The notes under the pieces: model-generated
Told to the model about the DNA's origin: nothing
Seen by the model: the letters and a program-made list of their open reading frames with translations, nothing else
Database searches by the model: none
DNA from: Candidatus Skiveiella danica
Lineage (GTDB): Bacteria; Pseudomonadota; Gammaproteobacteria; Burkholderiales; Burkholderiaceae_C
Assembly (NCBI GenBank): GCA_016721925.1
Contig: JADKHE010000006.1
Span: 156,426-220,425, forward strand
DNA: 64,000 nt
Reading direction: 5' to 3'
Program-made: the position numbers and the translations under genes
Part shown: positions 1-7,956 of the stretch, one piece after another
How positions within the stretch are numbered: the stretch's first letter is position 1
Layout of the letters: every line of letters begins with the position of its first letter

Positions 1-1053
1 GAACTGAAAGCCGCGGGCTACAGGCCGGATGTGATCGTTGCCCATCCCGGCTGGGGTGAAAGCCTTTTTGTCAAAGATGTCTGGCCAGATGCCCGGCTCG
101 GCCTGTATTGCGAATTTTTCTATCGCGCGCATGGAGCCGATGTGGGGTTCGACCCTGAGTTCTCGGTGCCTGATTCAGCGATGAACTGCAGGATTCTGGT
201 CAAGAATGCCCACCTGATGCTGCAGTTCGATGCCGCCGACGGTGCCTTGTCGCCCACTCGTTGGCAGGCTGACGGTTACCCCGAACCGTTTCGCAGTCGG
301 ATCCAGGTTGTACACGATGGCGTTGATACCCAGGTTGTGGCGCCCAGGCCGGGCATTCGCGTGAACTTCCCAGGCTTGGGGGGGCTGGCGCTGTCCCGAC
401 AGGACGAGGTCATTACCTTTGTCAATCGCAATTTGGAGCCGGGTCGCGGGTACCACGTGCTGATGCGTGCGTTGCCCGCCTTGCTGCGTCGTCGCCCGAA
501 GGCACATGTGCTGATTGTCGGAGGCGACGGTTCAAGTTACGGCCCTGCGCCTGCGGATGGATCGACCTGGAAGAATAAGTTTGCCGATGAGGCCCGTGCT
601 CACATGAGCGGCGACGAATGGGGTCGCGTGCATTTCTTGGGTCACGTGCCGCATGCGCATTTTGTGGGAATCTTGCAACTCTCCAGTGTTCACATTTACC
701 TGACCTACCCTTTTGTGCTGGGTTGGAGCTTGATCGAGGCGATGAGCGCGGGCTGCGCGATCGTGGCAAGCGCGACACCGCCTGTGCAGGAGGTTGTCGA
801 GCAGAATGTGACGGGCCGTCTGGTGCCGTTTTTCGATCAGGTGGCGCTCGTCGAAAATGTGTGCGACCTGCTGGATAGTCCGAGCGAGCGCGTGAGGCTG
901 GGTGCCAACGCCCGAGCCAAGGCGATTGCCGAGTATGACTTGATGACGGCCTGCTTGCCCCGGCAGATGCATTGGGTCGAGTCGTTGGTGCTGCGCCGAT
1001 CCGGGGCGGCGCCGACAGTTGCGGCACAATCGCCCGAGCTGTCTGAACCATAA
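1..1053 (+). CDS. Glycosyltransferase family 4, 5'-truncated by the window edge
   Basis: The reading frame is open from base 1, so the true start lies upstream; stop TAA at 1051-1053. The visible part carries the C-terminal GT-B donor-binding half of a family 4 (Glycos_transf_1) enzyme: an IVGGDGSSYG segment, then GWSLIEAMSAGCAIVAS and an EVVEQNVTGRLV block. The glutamate-rich EAMSAG part matches the usual nucleotide-sugar contact region. It probably transfers a sugar in surface glycan assembly in the cytoplasm; donor and acceptor cannot be told. It ends only 14 bases before argB, an odd partner that may be co-transcribed by read-through. A second GT4 gene lies 4 kb away on the other strand. 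Confidence 0.85.
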   Translation, partial: ELKAAGYRPDVIVAHPGWGESLFVKDVWPDARLGLYCEFFYRAHGADVGFDPEFSVPDSAMNCRILVKNAHLMLQFDAADGALSPTRWQADGYPEPFRSRIQVVHDGVDTQVVAPRPGIRVNFPGLGGLALSRQDEVITFVNRNLEPGRGYHVLMRALPALLRRRPKAHVLIVGGDGSSYGPAPADGSTWKNKFADEARAHMSGDEWGRVHFLGHVPHAHFVGILQLSSVHIYLTYPFVLGWSLIEAMSAGCAIVASATPPVQEVVEQNVTGRLVPFFDQVALVENVCDLLDSPSERVRLGANARAKAIAEYDLMTACLPRQMHWVESLVLRRSGAAPTVAAQSPELSEP

Positions 1054-1067
1054 ACCGAGGCATTTCC

Positions 1068-1961
1068 ATGAACGATGCTGTTGCTTCTGTTTCCCCCCGT
1101 GACAAGGCTGAAATACTGGCCCAGGCGCTGCCCTACATTCGCCGCTTCCATGGCAAGACGCTGGTGATCAAGTATGGCGGCAACGCCATGACCGATCCTG
1201 CGTTGCAGGCGGCGTTCGCGCAGGATGTGGTGCTGCTCAAGCTGGTGGGCATGAACCCGGTGGTGGTGCACGGTGGCGGGCCGCAGATCGAGAGCGCGCT
1301 GAACCGCCTGGGCAAGAAGGGCGAGTTTATCCAAGGCATGCGGGTCACTGACGCCGAGACCATGGAGGTGGTGGAGTGGGTGCTGGCCGGCGAGGTGCAG
1401 CAGGACATTGTGGGCCTGATCAACCAGGCCGGCGGCAAGGCGGTCGGTCTCACCGGTCGCGACGGCGGCCTGATGCGCGCGAAGAAGCTGCGCTTGCTTG
1501 ACCCGAAAGACCCGAGCAAGGAGCACGACGTGGGCCAGGTGGGTGACATCGAGTCGATTGACCCGTCGGTGGTGCGGGCGCTACAGGATGACCAGTTCAT
1601 CCCGGTGGTGAGTCCGATCGGTTTTGGTGCGGCCAACGAGAGCTACAACATCAATGCCGACGTGGTGGCCGCCAAGTTGGCCACGGTGTTGCAGGCTGAA
1701 AAGCTGCTCATGCTGACCAACATCCCCGGTGTGTTGGACAAGCAGGGCCAGCTGCTGACTGAGCTGACGATGCGCCGCATCGACGAGTTGGTGGCCGACG
1801 GCACGATCAGCGGCGGCATGATTCCCAAGATCGCCGGCGCGCTGGACGCCGCTCGCAGCGGGGTACATGCGGTGCACATCATCGACGGCCGCGTGCCGCA
1901 TGCGATGCTGCTGGAGATCCTGACCGACCAGGCCTACGGCACGATGATCCGAAGTCATTGA
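1068..1961 (+). CDS. argB: Acetylglutamate kinase
   Basis: N-acetyl-L-glutamate 5-phosphotransferase, second step of arginine synthesis, cytoplasmic. At 297 residues it has the usual length. The amino-acid-kinase fold signatures are clear: KYGGNAM at residues 35-41, VHGGGPQ at 67-73, GLTGRDGG at 127-134 and a C-terminal SGGMIPKI block that contributes to ATP binding. The ATG at 1068 follows a short purine-rich stretch. No other arg biosynthesis gene is adjacent; the SlmA-like regulator follows after about 108 bases. The ArgE-like gene at 33.9 kb is too distant to be in the same unit. Confidence 0.97.
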   Translation: MNDAVASVSPRDKAEILAQALPYIRRFHGKTLVIKYGGNAMTDPALQAAFAQDVVLLKLVGMNPVVVHGGGPQIESALNRLGKKGEFIQGMRVTDAETMEVVEWVLAGEVQQDIVGLINQAGGKAVGLTGRDGGLMRAKKLRLLDPKDPSKEHDVGQVGDIESIDPSVVRALQDDQFIPVVSPIGFGAANESYNINADVVAAKLATVLQAEKLLMLTNIPGVLDKQGQLLTELTMRRIDELVADGTISGGMIPKIAGALDAARSGVHAVHIIDGRVPHAMLLEILTDQAYGTMIRSH

Positions 1962-2069
1962 GCGACGGGCAGGTGAGCGCGCCTCAATCGGGTGCGCGGC
2001 AGGTACCTGTCTTAGCACAAACCCTAAGGGGGACTGTGCGAGAATCTTTCCCTCCCTGTGCCAGACACC

Positions 2070-2714
2070 ATGTCCGACTTCGAGTCCCGTTCCGTTGCCG
2101 TACCCGCCGACCCCGATGCTGCAGTTCCGGCGCGCAAACGACCCAAGCCGGGCGAGCGGCGCGTGCAGATTCTGCAGGCGCTGGCAAGCATGCTGGAGCA
2201 ACCCGGGGGCGAGCGCATCACCACCGCTGCACTGGCCGCACGTCTTGGGGTGAGCGAGGCGGCGCTGTATCGGCATTTTGCGAGCAAGGCGCAAATGTTC
2301 GAGGGACTGATCGAGTTCATCGAGCAGGCGGTGTTCGCGCTGGTCAATAAGATTACCACAGCGAGTCCTGAAGACGGTCGGCAAAAGGTCGCGCGCATCG
2401 TGGCCATGCTGCTTCAGTTTGGCGAGAAGAATCCCGGAATGGCGCGGGTGATGGTGGGCGACGCCCTCGTATATGAAAATGAACGGCTGCAACAGCGCAT
2501 GAACTTGTTCTTTGACAAAGTCGAGGCGACACTGCGCCAGACGCTTCGCGAAATGGCGGCCACCAGCGGGTCGATCTCGCCCACCGCGGATGCGCAGGTC
2601 CTGGCGTCGGTGCTGACGGCGTTTGCGGTGGGCCGGCTGCAGCGTTTCGCACGCTCGGGATTCAAGCGGTTGCCTTCGGAGTATTTGGACGCTGCCCTGA
2701 CCAGGATGGTGTGA
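2070..2714 (+). CDS. slmA: TetR-fold protein, probable nucleoid occlusion factor SlmA
   Basis: A TetR-type helix-turn-helix occupies roughly residues 30-75 (ERITTAALAARLGVSEAAL followed by YRHFASKAQMFEGLIEFIE). The C-terminal half reads like SlmA of betaproteobacteria (MLLQFGEKNPGMARVM, then a FFDKVEATLRQTLREMA helix). SlmA binds DNA sites across the chromosome and blocks FtsZ ring assembly over the nucleoid. I prefer ATG 2070 to the in-frame GTG at 2058, which would add only four residues. The argB-slmA order is one I associate with Burkholderiales and supports the name. An ordinary TetR regulator is the alternative. Confidence 0.72.
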   Translation: MSDFESRSVAVPADPDAAVPARKRPKPGERRVQILQALASMLEQPGGERITTAALAARLGVSEAALYRHFASKAQMFEGLIEFIEQAVFALVNKITTASPEDGRQKVARIVAMLLQFGEKNPGMARVMVGDALVYENERLQQRMNLFFDKVEATLRQTLREMAATSGSISPTADAQVLASVLTAFAVGRLQRFARSGFKRLPSEYLDAALTRMV

Positions 2715-2996
2715 AATATGTCGGACTTGGGCGTTGTGCCTTTGGCGCCTGTCGGGGGAGCGGTGCATCCCTATGAAGACGGTGTCGTATCTCGCCAGTC
2801 GAATACCGTGAGAAACGATTCCCAAACCTCTGCTTCTGACTGGACCAGGAATTCGAGGGAGCTTCAGTGGACTGGGGTGAGCGCATACGGGCATGTTCGG
2901 GGCGGTTGCGCGCCATGGTCTGAGCTCCAATGGCTGGCGTTACAGGCAGCGTGATTGGTTGGGCCATGTTCGGCCAGGCGTCGGTACCGCAGTCGG
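2715..2996. other. Intergenic stretch without a recognisable gene
   Basis: About 280 bases lie between the SlmA-like gene and the stop of the leftward DUF4347 gene. Short frames are open on both strands, but none has a convincing ribosome site or a composition like the neighbouring proteins. I see no strong hairpin with a T-run and no tRNA. It may be the remnant of a lost gene; nothing in it can be named. Confidence 0.4.
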
Positions 2997-5204
2997 TCAG
3001 ACATATTCGATCCCGGTCTGCTGCAAACCGACCAGGTTGATGTGAGACTGATTCATCTCCAATCCTGAAATCGTCGCCAGAAACTGTGCCTGACTGAAGT
3101 TTGCATTTCGTCCATCCATGAAGCTCACCAGCCAGTCGGTAACCGCAGCATCGGCTTCGCCTCCTGTCACGTTCCGAAAGGCCATCTGTGCCAAGGCCGT
3201 GTCGGTGCCCGCGCCCGCAATTTCGTTGACCAGGCCCACGTCTATCGCCAATTGAAAGACTTCCAGCACGCTTGATCCCTCATCGATCAGGCCAAGGATT
3301 GCTCCAATGGCAGGGGGGACTTTTATCAAAGATGGCGCCAGGACACCTGCAATCGCCACGGCTTGACCGGCGTGTTCTTCGGGCCCGAGGTCCAGTGCGA
3401 TCCTTCTGTCGGAGAACTTCAGCCGTTCAATGTCTGTCAGTTGATCAATGCCTTCAACGCCGTGCAAGTCCTGAACGCTCCAGCGCCCTGAGGCGATTGC
3501 CAACTGGAAATGCTCGCGAAGGCCATCGAACCGTGCTGTATCGATACCTGGGCCACCATCCAGTCGGTCGTTGCCGTCCTCGCCACTGAGGGTGTCATTT
3601 CCAGCCAGGCCCACCATCTGGTCGTCCAGGGAGGTGCCGATGAGCAGATCGTCATCGTCGCTGCCGGTGATGAAGGCATTGGTGCCGCGTACGGTGACCA
3701 CGATATTCTGGGTCATCCCTCCAGCCGTCGACACGCTGAATGTGTCGGTCGAGGTCTGGCCCAGTGCAAGGGCCTGGACGTTCATCGCGGAGATCGATAA
3801 TTCGTACGACCAGTTACCGCTGGAGCCAATGGAAAACCTGCCGTATGTACCGACCGTGTTCTGTTGGCCAATGATGGCCGCGTCCCCGAAGTCGCGATCT
3901 GTTGCCGTCAGCGCCCCACCCGCTGTTGTCGGGCCGTTTCCGCTGACAGTGCCTGTTGTCGTGCCGCCAAAGCTCGTCGGGTCATCAGCGCCGATGATTT
4001 TCAAGGCATAGGTTGCGGAAGTGATATCGGTGCCATCAGACACGGTCATCGTAAATGTCTCAATGGCCTCGTTCTTCAGGCCTTCGATGGCGCCGTCTTC
4101 GGGGGTGAACGTGAACAGGCCGTTTGTTTTGCTGACGGAGAGCGAGCCAAAGGCGCCTCTTGCCTGCACCGTTGAGCCATGGTCTGTGCCAGTCTCGATT
4201 CCGTAGGTCAAAGTCGTCCCGGGATCGATATCCCTGCCGATCAACCTGCCGAACCTGGGGGCGAAAGCATCGTCTGCTTCAGTATCCTTGTAGGTCCGTG
4301 GGTCGACATCAGAAAGAGAGAAGGTGTACAAACCGCCGTTGTAAAGGCCGGGATCTGTGGCGCGTACCTGGACGTAGTACGTTCCAGCACGGGACACCGG
4401 AATCTCGTACGTCGCCAATGCAGCGCCATTCGATGGTCCGGAACTCCTTGTCGAGAGAACCTGCATCCTGGAGTCATACCAGGACACTGTCCACAACCCG
4501 AAGTTCATGATGGATGTGTCGAAGGAAAATGCCTGCAGTCCAAACTCGTCGAGCCGGACGCTGAACCAGTCGACGTCGTTTGATCCCGAAAGACCGCCAA
4601 TCGCCGCGGATGTGAAGGGTGTGGCGAATCCTTGTAGGTCGTTGTATTCGATTTCGTATATGGTTGGCGGTGCAGTGTCGATCGTGAGCGTGGGCGCGGC
4701 GTTGGCGGTCAAGAGCTCGGCTAAGGAAACCCGGTTCAGGGCAGGGGCTGCCACCGTGCCTGCCTGAATCTCCAGAATCCAGTCGCCGCCCAGATCTGGC
4801 GAGCCTGTGGCATTGGCTGATGCCGCCACATCTGCCCCGGTCAGTTGGGCCAGCCGTTCCACAAACAACGCGCCTGCTGTCCCCAAACCCACATCGCATC
4901 CGTACAGCAGGATATCCCCGCCGTCGTTCAGACAGGACCCTATCCGAAGCAGCGTGTCGGCGTAGCGCTCGATGTTCTGGCTGCTCAGTGCGGTGTTTCC
5001 CAGCTGAAACGAGCCTTGTGTTCCGTGGGAAAGGATATGGAGCGAGTCCAGTTGAGCGTGGTTCGCCAAAATGTCCCGCAATTGCAGAACGCCGTCGTGT
5101 TGCGCATCAAGCAGCACCCACTCGCTTTCATTTGGCAGTTCCCGGATCACTTCCTGATAGTTGGTGATCCCCGAATCGATGACGAACAGATGGCGGGTAG
5201 TCAT
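2997..5204 (-). CDS. Secreted DUF4347 / VCBS / RTX-repeat surface protein
   Basis: A 735-residue protein when started at ATG 5204, chosen because GAAGG lies about 8 bases upstream and DUF4347 then begins at residue 3 (HLFVIDSG). In-frame ATGs at 5297 and 5267 lack good ribosome sites. Domain order: DUF4347 (about 3-155, with LHILSHGTQG and DILLYGCDVG), a pre-peptidase-C-like beta domain, two VCBS/cadherin-like units, one short RTX block (GLAGNDTLSGEDGNDRLDGG) and a C-terminal DUF4214-like helical region. No N-terminal signal peptide; RTX repeats and this layout suggest type I secretion, but no exporter genes are here. Likely a surface or biofilm protein. It follows a glycosyltransferase on the same strand, so it could be a glycosylated product; that is inference. 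Confidence 0.82.
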   Translation of the reverse strand: MTTRHLFVIDSGITNYQEVIRELPNESEWVLLDAQHDGVLQLRDILANHAQLDSLHILSHGTQGSFQLGNTALSSQNIERYADTLLRIGSCLNDGGDILLYGCDVGLGTAGALFVERLAQLTGADVAASANATGSPDLGGDWILEIQAGTVAAPALNRVSLAELLTANAAPTLTIDTAPPTIYEIEYNDLQGFATPFTSAAIGGLSGSNDVDWFSVRLDEFGLQAFSFDTSIMNFGLWTVSWYDSRMQVLSTRSSGPSNGAALATYEIPVSRAGTYYVQVRATDPGLYNGGLYTFSLSDVDPRTYKDTEADDAFAPRFGRLIGRDIDPGTTLTYGIETGTDHGSTVQARGAFGSLSVSKTNGLFTFTPEDGAIEGLKNEAIETFTMTVSDGTDITSATYALKIIGADDPTSFGGTTTGTVSGNGPTTAGGALTATDRDFGDAAIIGQQNTVGTYGRFSIGSSGNWSYELSISAMNVQALALGQTSTDTFSVSTAGGMTQNIVVTVRGTNAFITGSDDDDLLIGTSLDDQMVGLAGNDTLSGEDGNDRLDGGPGIDTARFDGLREHFQLAIASGRWSVQDLHGVEGIDQLTDIERLKFSDRRIALDLGPEEHAGQAVAIAGVLAPSLIKVPPAIGAILGLIDEGSSVLEVFQLAIDVGLVNEIAGAGTDTALAQMAFRNVTGGEADAAVTDWLVSFMDGRNANFSQAQFLATISGLEMNQSHINLVGLQQTGIEYV

Positions 5205-5351
5205 ATCAACATCCTTCAACTGGGAGTTCTGCTCGATTGTGCGGATCAATTGGAACGGAATACTCATGCGTGCCAGGTCTGCACCCACTTCTGGCATCCT
5301 TAGGTCGCTGTCGCCAGCGAGTCCATTCGAACGTGAACGTGAGTTCCGGCT

Positions 5352-7037
5352 TCACGGCAGGGTGGTCGCGCGTGTGCCTGGCGGAACGACTTTCAAAGCC
5401 CCCAATTTGACCAGCCAGGCCAGACTGGTCAGGGCGGTGGGGCGCCTGTCCACGGGGAGGGAGTCTGCAAATTCGGCGGCATGTTGCGGACCGCGTGAGG
5501 CGGCATGCAGCAGGGTTCGCACCTCTGATGGGGGCGGGAGGACCGGTTCGGCGAAGTTCACCATCGCCAGTTTTCGGTAGGTGCTTACACGATGTTCGGT
5601 GTTCTGCAAGTCGAAATCTGCAAGAGCCAGCAAAGTCTCCGTCGTGAGAGTGACGGTGGCGTAGCTGGAGAATGTGTGAAACGGATCCATTCTGGCCGGC
5701 CAAGGATGTGCCAGCGGCTTCAGCTGGCGTGCCTTTGAGCTTCGCACCTCTGCCAGTTCATCCCACAAGGCTTCGTACTGCGGAATGATGGCAACCCAGT
5801 CAAAAACTTCACGGGCGCGACGCCGGCCTGCGCTGCCCATTCGGCGGCGCAGGTCACTTGAGGCAAACAGGCTTTCAAAGGCCCGTGCGGTCGCCTGCAC
5901 ATCAATGGCAACCAGTGAGCAGGTATGGCCACAGTACCGGTCGTAGCTGTCGATTTCAAGGGCATGGCGTCGCGCCAAGTCGACGCCCTGGCCGGCTGCG
6001 GGCATCAGGGTCGGGATCCGAAAACCGTCAATGCCGTCGCGCACGGTGTCTTTGTACCCATCCCAATCCGATACGACCACCGGGAGCCCTGCCGCCATGG
6101 CCTCCAGCGGCGTCAGGCCGAAGGTCTCCTGCAGGTTGTCGGAAAGCGAGCAGAAGACGTCGGCGCCTGCCCAGGCGCGCTGGTAGTTATCGCCCTCGCG
6201 GCCATCGAGTGCCAATACGCGCACACTTGGGCAGGCAAGACGGGCAGCTTCAGAAAAGGCCTGCGCGATGGCTGCATTGGAATGCCGACCGCATTCCACC
6301 AGAAGTACCTTCTTGCCGTCGTGCAGCGTTGCAGCGGCCTGTTCCAGGGCCTGGTACATGACGAGGGGGTGAGCCTTGGCATGAAACGAGAGCCTCCCAG
6401 AAAACAGCACCACCAGCGTGGACTCGTCAGCGCACCATGAACGACGAGCTTCCTCTCGCTGTTCACTTGAATGGACGAAGTCCTGGGTGTTGATGCCAAG
6501 GGGGATGACTGGCAATTGCGGGTAAACCAGGCGCTGCGCACCCAGGCGATCAGACAGATAGTCAGTGTGAGCCTGAAAAATTCGCTCAACGACGTTTCGA
6601 GCGCCCGTGGAGGTGCAAATGACCGCGTCCCACGGCTGAACTGGCGCAGTCAACAGGTTCGCCAACCCGTCCATGGCCGAAGCGGTAGAAATGGTGTGCG
6701 TGATGCCGCACAGGCTCCAGGCGCCGTGGCCGAAAGTGGCGCGATGCCAGGCTAGATCGCCGATGTTGGGCGCGGGGAAATACACCGTGCCGGCCCGCGC
6801 CAAGTCTGCCAGGTTGGTCCGGCTGACAGCTTTGACCGGTTCGTTCCGACCGGCCGCCTTGACGGTCTCGACATACTGCCGTGCGTGCTCGGCTTGATCG
6901 GACTGCACCCAGAACGAGTCGGCACGGCTGTGTTTCAGGTAACCCCGCAGGAAGGACTCGCCGGCGGAATTTCGCCCCATCAGCTTGGGGCCGTTCGTGG
7001 AATACGCCTCGGGTGTGTAGTAGATGGCGGCACTCAT
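5352..7037 (-). CDS. Glycosyltransferase family 4
   Basis: A 561-residue GT-B enzyme starting MSAAIYYTPEAYSTNGPKLM; ATG 7049 four codons upstream is possible, but 7037 has a slightly better purine tract. The first 200 residues form the acceptor half. The donor half shows VVLFSGRLSFHAKAHP, then a cluster ending QETFGLTPLEAMAAGLPVVV with the usual E-x7-E pattern, then SDWDGYKDTV. A C-terminal extension of about 130 residues after the GT domain has no assignment. It is upstream of, and on the same strand as, the DUF4347 surface protein (147 bases between), so the two probably share a transcript. The donor sugar is unknown. Confidence 0.88.
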   Translation of the reverse strand: MSAAIYYTPEAYSTNGPKLMGRNSAGESFLRGYLKHSRADSFWVQSDQAEHARQYVETVKAAGRNEPVKAVSRTNLADLARAGTVYFPAPNIGDLAWHRATFGHGAWSLCGITHTISTASAMDGLANLLTAPVQPWDAVICTSTGARNVVERIFQAHTDYLSDRLGAQRLVYPQLPVIPLGINTQDFVHSSEQREEARRSWCADESTLVVLFSGRLSFHAKAHPLVMYQALEQAAATLHDGKKVLLVECGRHSNAAIAQAFSEAARLACPSVRVLALDGREGDNYQRAWAGADVFCSLSDNLQETFGLTPLEAMAAGLPVVVSDWDGYKDTVRDGIDGFRIPTLMPAAGQGVDLARRHALEIDSYDRYCGHTCSLVAIDVQATARAFESLFASSDLRRRMGSAGRRRAREVFDWVAIIPQYEALWDELAEVRSSKARQLKPLAHPWPARMDPFHTFSSYATVTLTTETLLALADFDLQNTEHRVSTYRKLAMVNFAEPVLPPPSEVRTLLHAASRGPQHAAEFADSLPVDRRPTALTSLAWLVKLGALKVVPPGTRATTLP

Positions 7038-7180
7038 GGCGGATTCCATTCTAGGGCGTACAGCAGACGTATCGCGGGAAATTGCAGACGGTCGGAATGG
7101 GACTCGGGTTTACCCCAGTCTCAGCTAGATGTCACCCTCTAGAACGCGTCCTCGACTTGGTGGGTTTCCCGATTTCCTGC

Positions 7181-7208
7181 AAAATAGCACGATCGTTCGT
7201 TTTATTTT
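7181..7208. promoter_or_regulatory. Palindromic operator candidate for the adjacent TetR
   Basis: A 28-base dyad centred between 7194 and 7195: 11 of 14 positions pair, with outer arms AAAATA/TATTTT and inner arms ACGA/TCGT. It ends 16 bases before the TetR start at 7225, in the 187-base gap divergent to the glycosyltransferase. Length and symmetry are typical of TetR dimer sites. Inference: the regulator represses its own operon here. Confidence 0.7.
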
Positions 7209-7224
7209 GTTTTGTTTGGAATCC

Positions 7225-7923
7225 ATGTCCGTTACCCAACCCGTCAGCAAAGCCGCCGCGCCGCGCAGCAAGGACGTCGTCCGCGACGGCGGCCGGGAGG
7301 GCCGTGCGCTGCTCAAGGGTCAGCAGACCAAGGCCGCAATTGTCGATGCGGCACTGGCCCTGGCCACGCAGATCGGGCTGGAGGGCTTGAGCATCGGCGC
7401 GCTGGCCGAGCTTACGGGCATGAGCAAGTCCGGCGTGTTTGCCCACTTTGGCTCGCGCGAGGAACTGCAGATCTCGGTGATCCGCGAGTACCACACCCGG
7501 TTCGAGCAGGAGGTGTTCTATCCGGCGCTGCGCGTGCAGCGGGGCTTGCCGCGCCTGCGCGCGATGTTCGGCAACTGGATGAAGCGCACCTCGGCCGAAA
7601 TCGACTCCGGCTGCATCTACATCAGCGGCGCGGTCGAGTTCGACGACCGCCCGGGGCCGGTGCGCGACGCGCTGGCCGAGTCGGTCCACATCTGGCTGGC
7701 GGCGATGAACCGCGCCGTGGTCCAGGCCCGCGAGGAAGGCCACCTGCGCGCCGATGCCGACGAGAACCAGGTGGCTTTCGAGATCCACGCGCTGATTCTG
7801 GCGCTGCATTACGAGGCCCGCTTCCTCAAGAACCCCGGCTCGATGGTGCGTGCCACCACCGGCTTCGACAACATCCTTGCGCGTTATGGCGCGCCGGCGA
7901 GCGCCTCCGGCGAGCCCCGTTGA
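7225..7923 (+). CDS. TetR family regulator of the beta-oxidation operon
   Basis: 232 residues from ATG 7225; the frame is open further upstream, but that part covers the operator palindrome and low-complexity T-rich DNA. A helix-turn-helix lies at about residues 33-80 (IGALAELTGMSKSGVFAHFG then SREELQISVI). The C-terminal ligand-binding region contains DSGCIYISGAVEFDDRPG, seen in TetR proteins placed beside acyl-CoA dehydrogenases. It is the first gene of the rightward operon and is followed after 33 bases by an acyl-CoA dehydrogenase. An acyl-CoA or free acid is the plausible inducer, by analogy with FadR/PsrA-like TetR proteins. Confidence 0.88.
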   Translation: MSVTQPVSKAAAPRSKDVVRDGGREGRALLKGQQTKAAIVDAALALATQIGLEGLSIGALAELTGMSKSGVFAHFGSREELQISVIREYHTRFEQEVFYPALRVQRGLPRLRAMFGNWMKRTSAEIDSGCIYISGAVEFDDRPGPVRDALAESVHIWLAAMNRAVVQAREEGHLRADADENQVAFEIHALILALHYEARFLKNPGSMVRATTGFDNILARYGAPASASGEPR

Positions 7924-7956
7924 TTTTTTGTTTCTTCATCTTCAAGGAGCCTTCAC

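Noticed and set aside
2718..2954. Possible small gene after slmA
   Set aside because: No ribosome site of quality, no signal or domain, and the minus strand is equally open.
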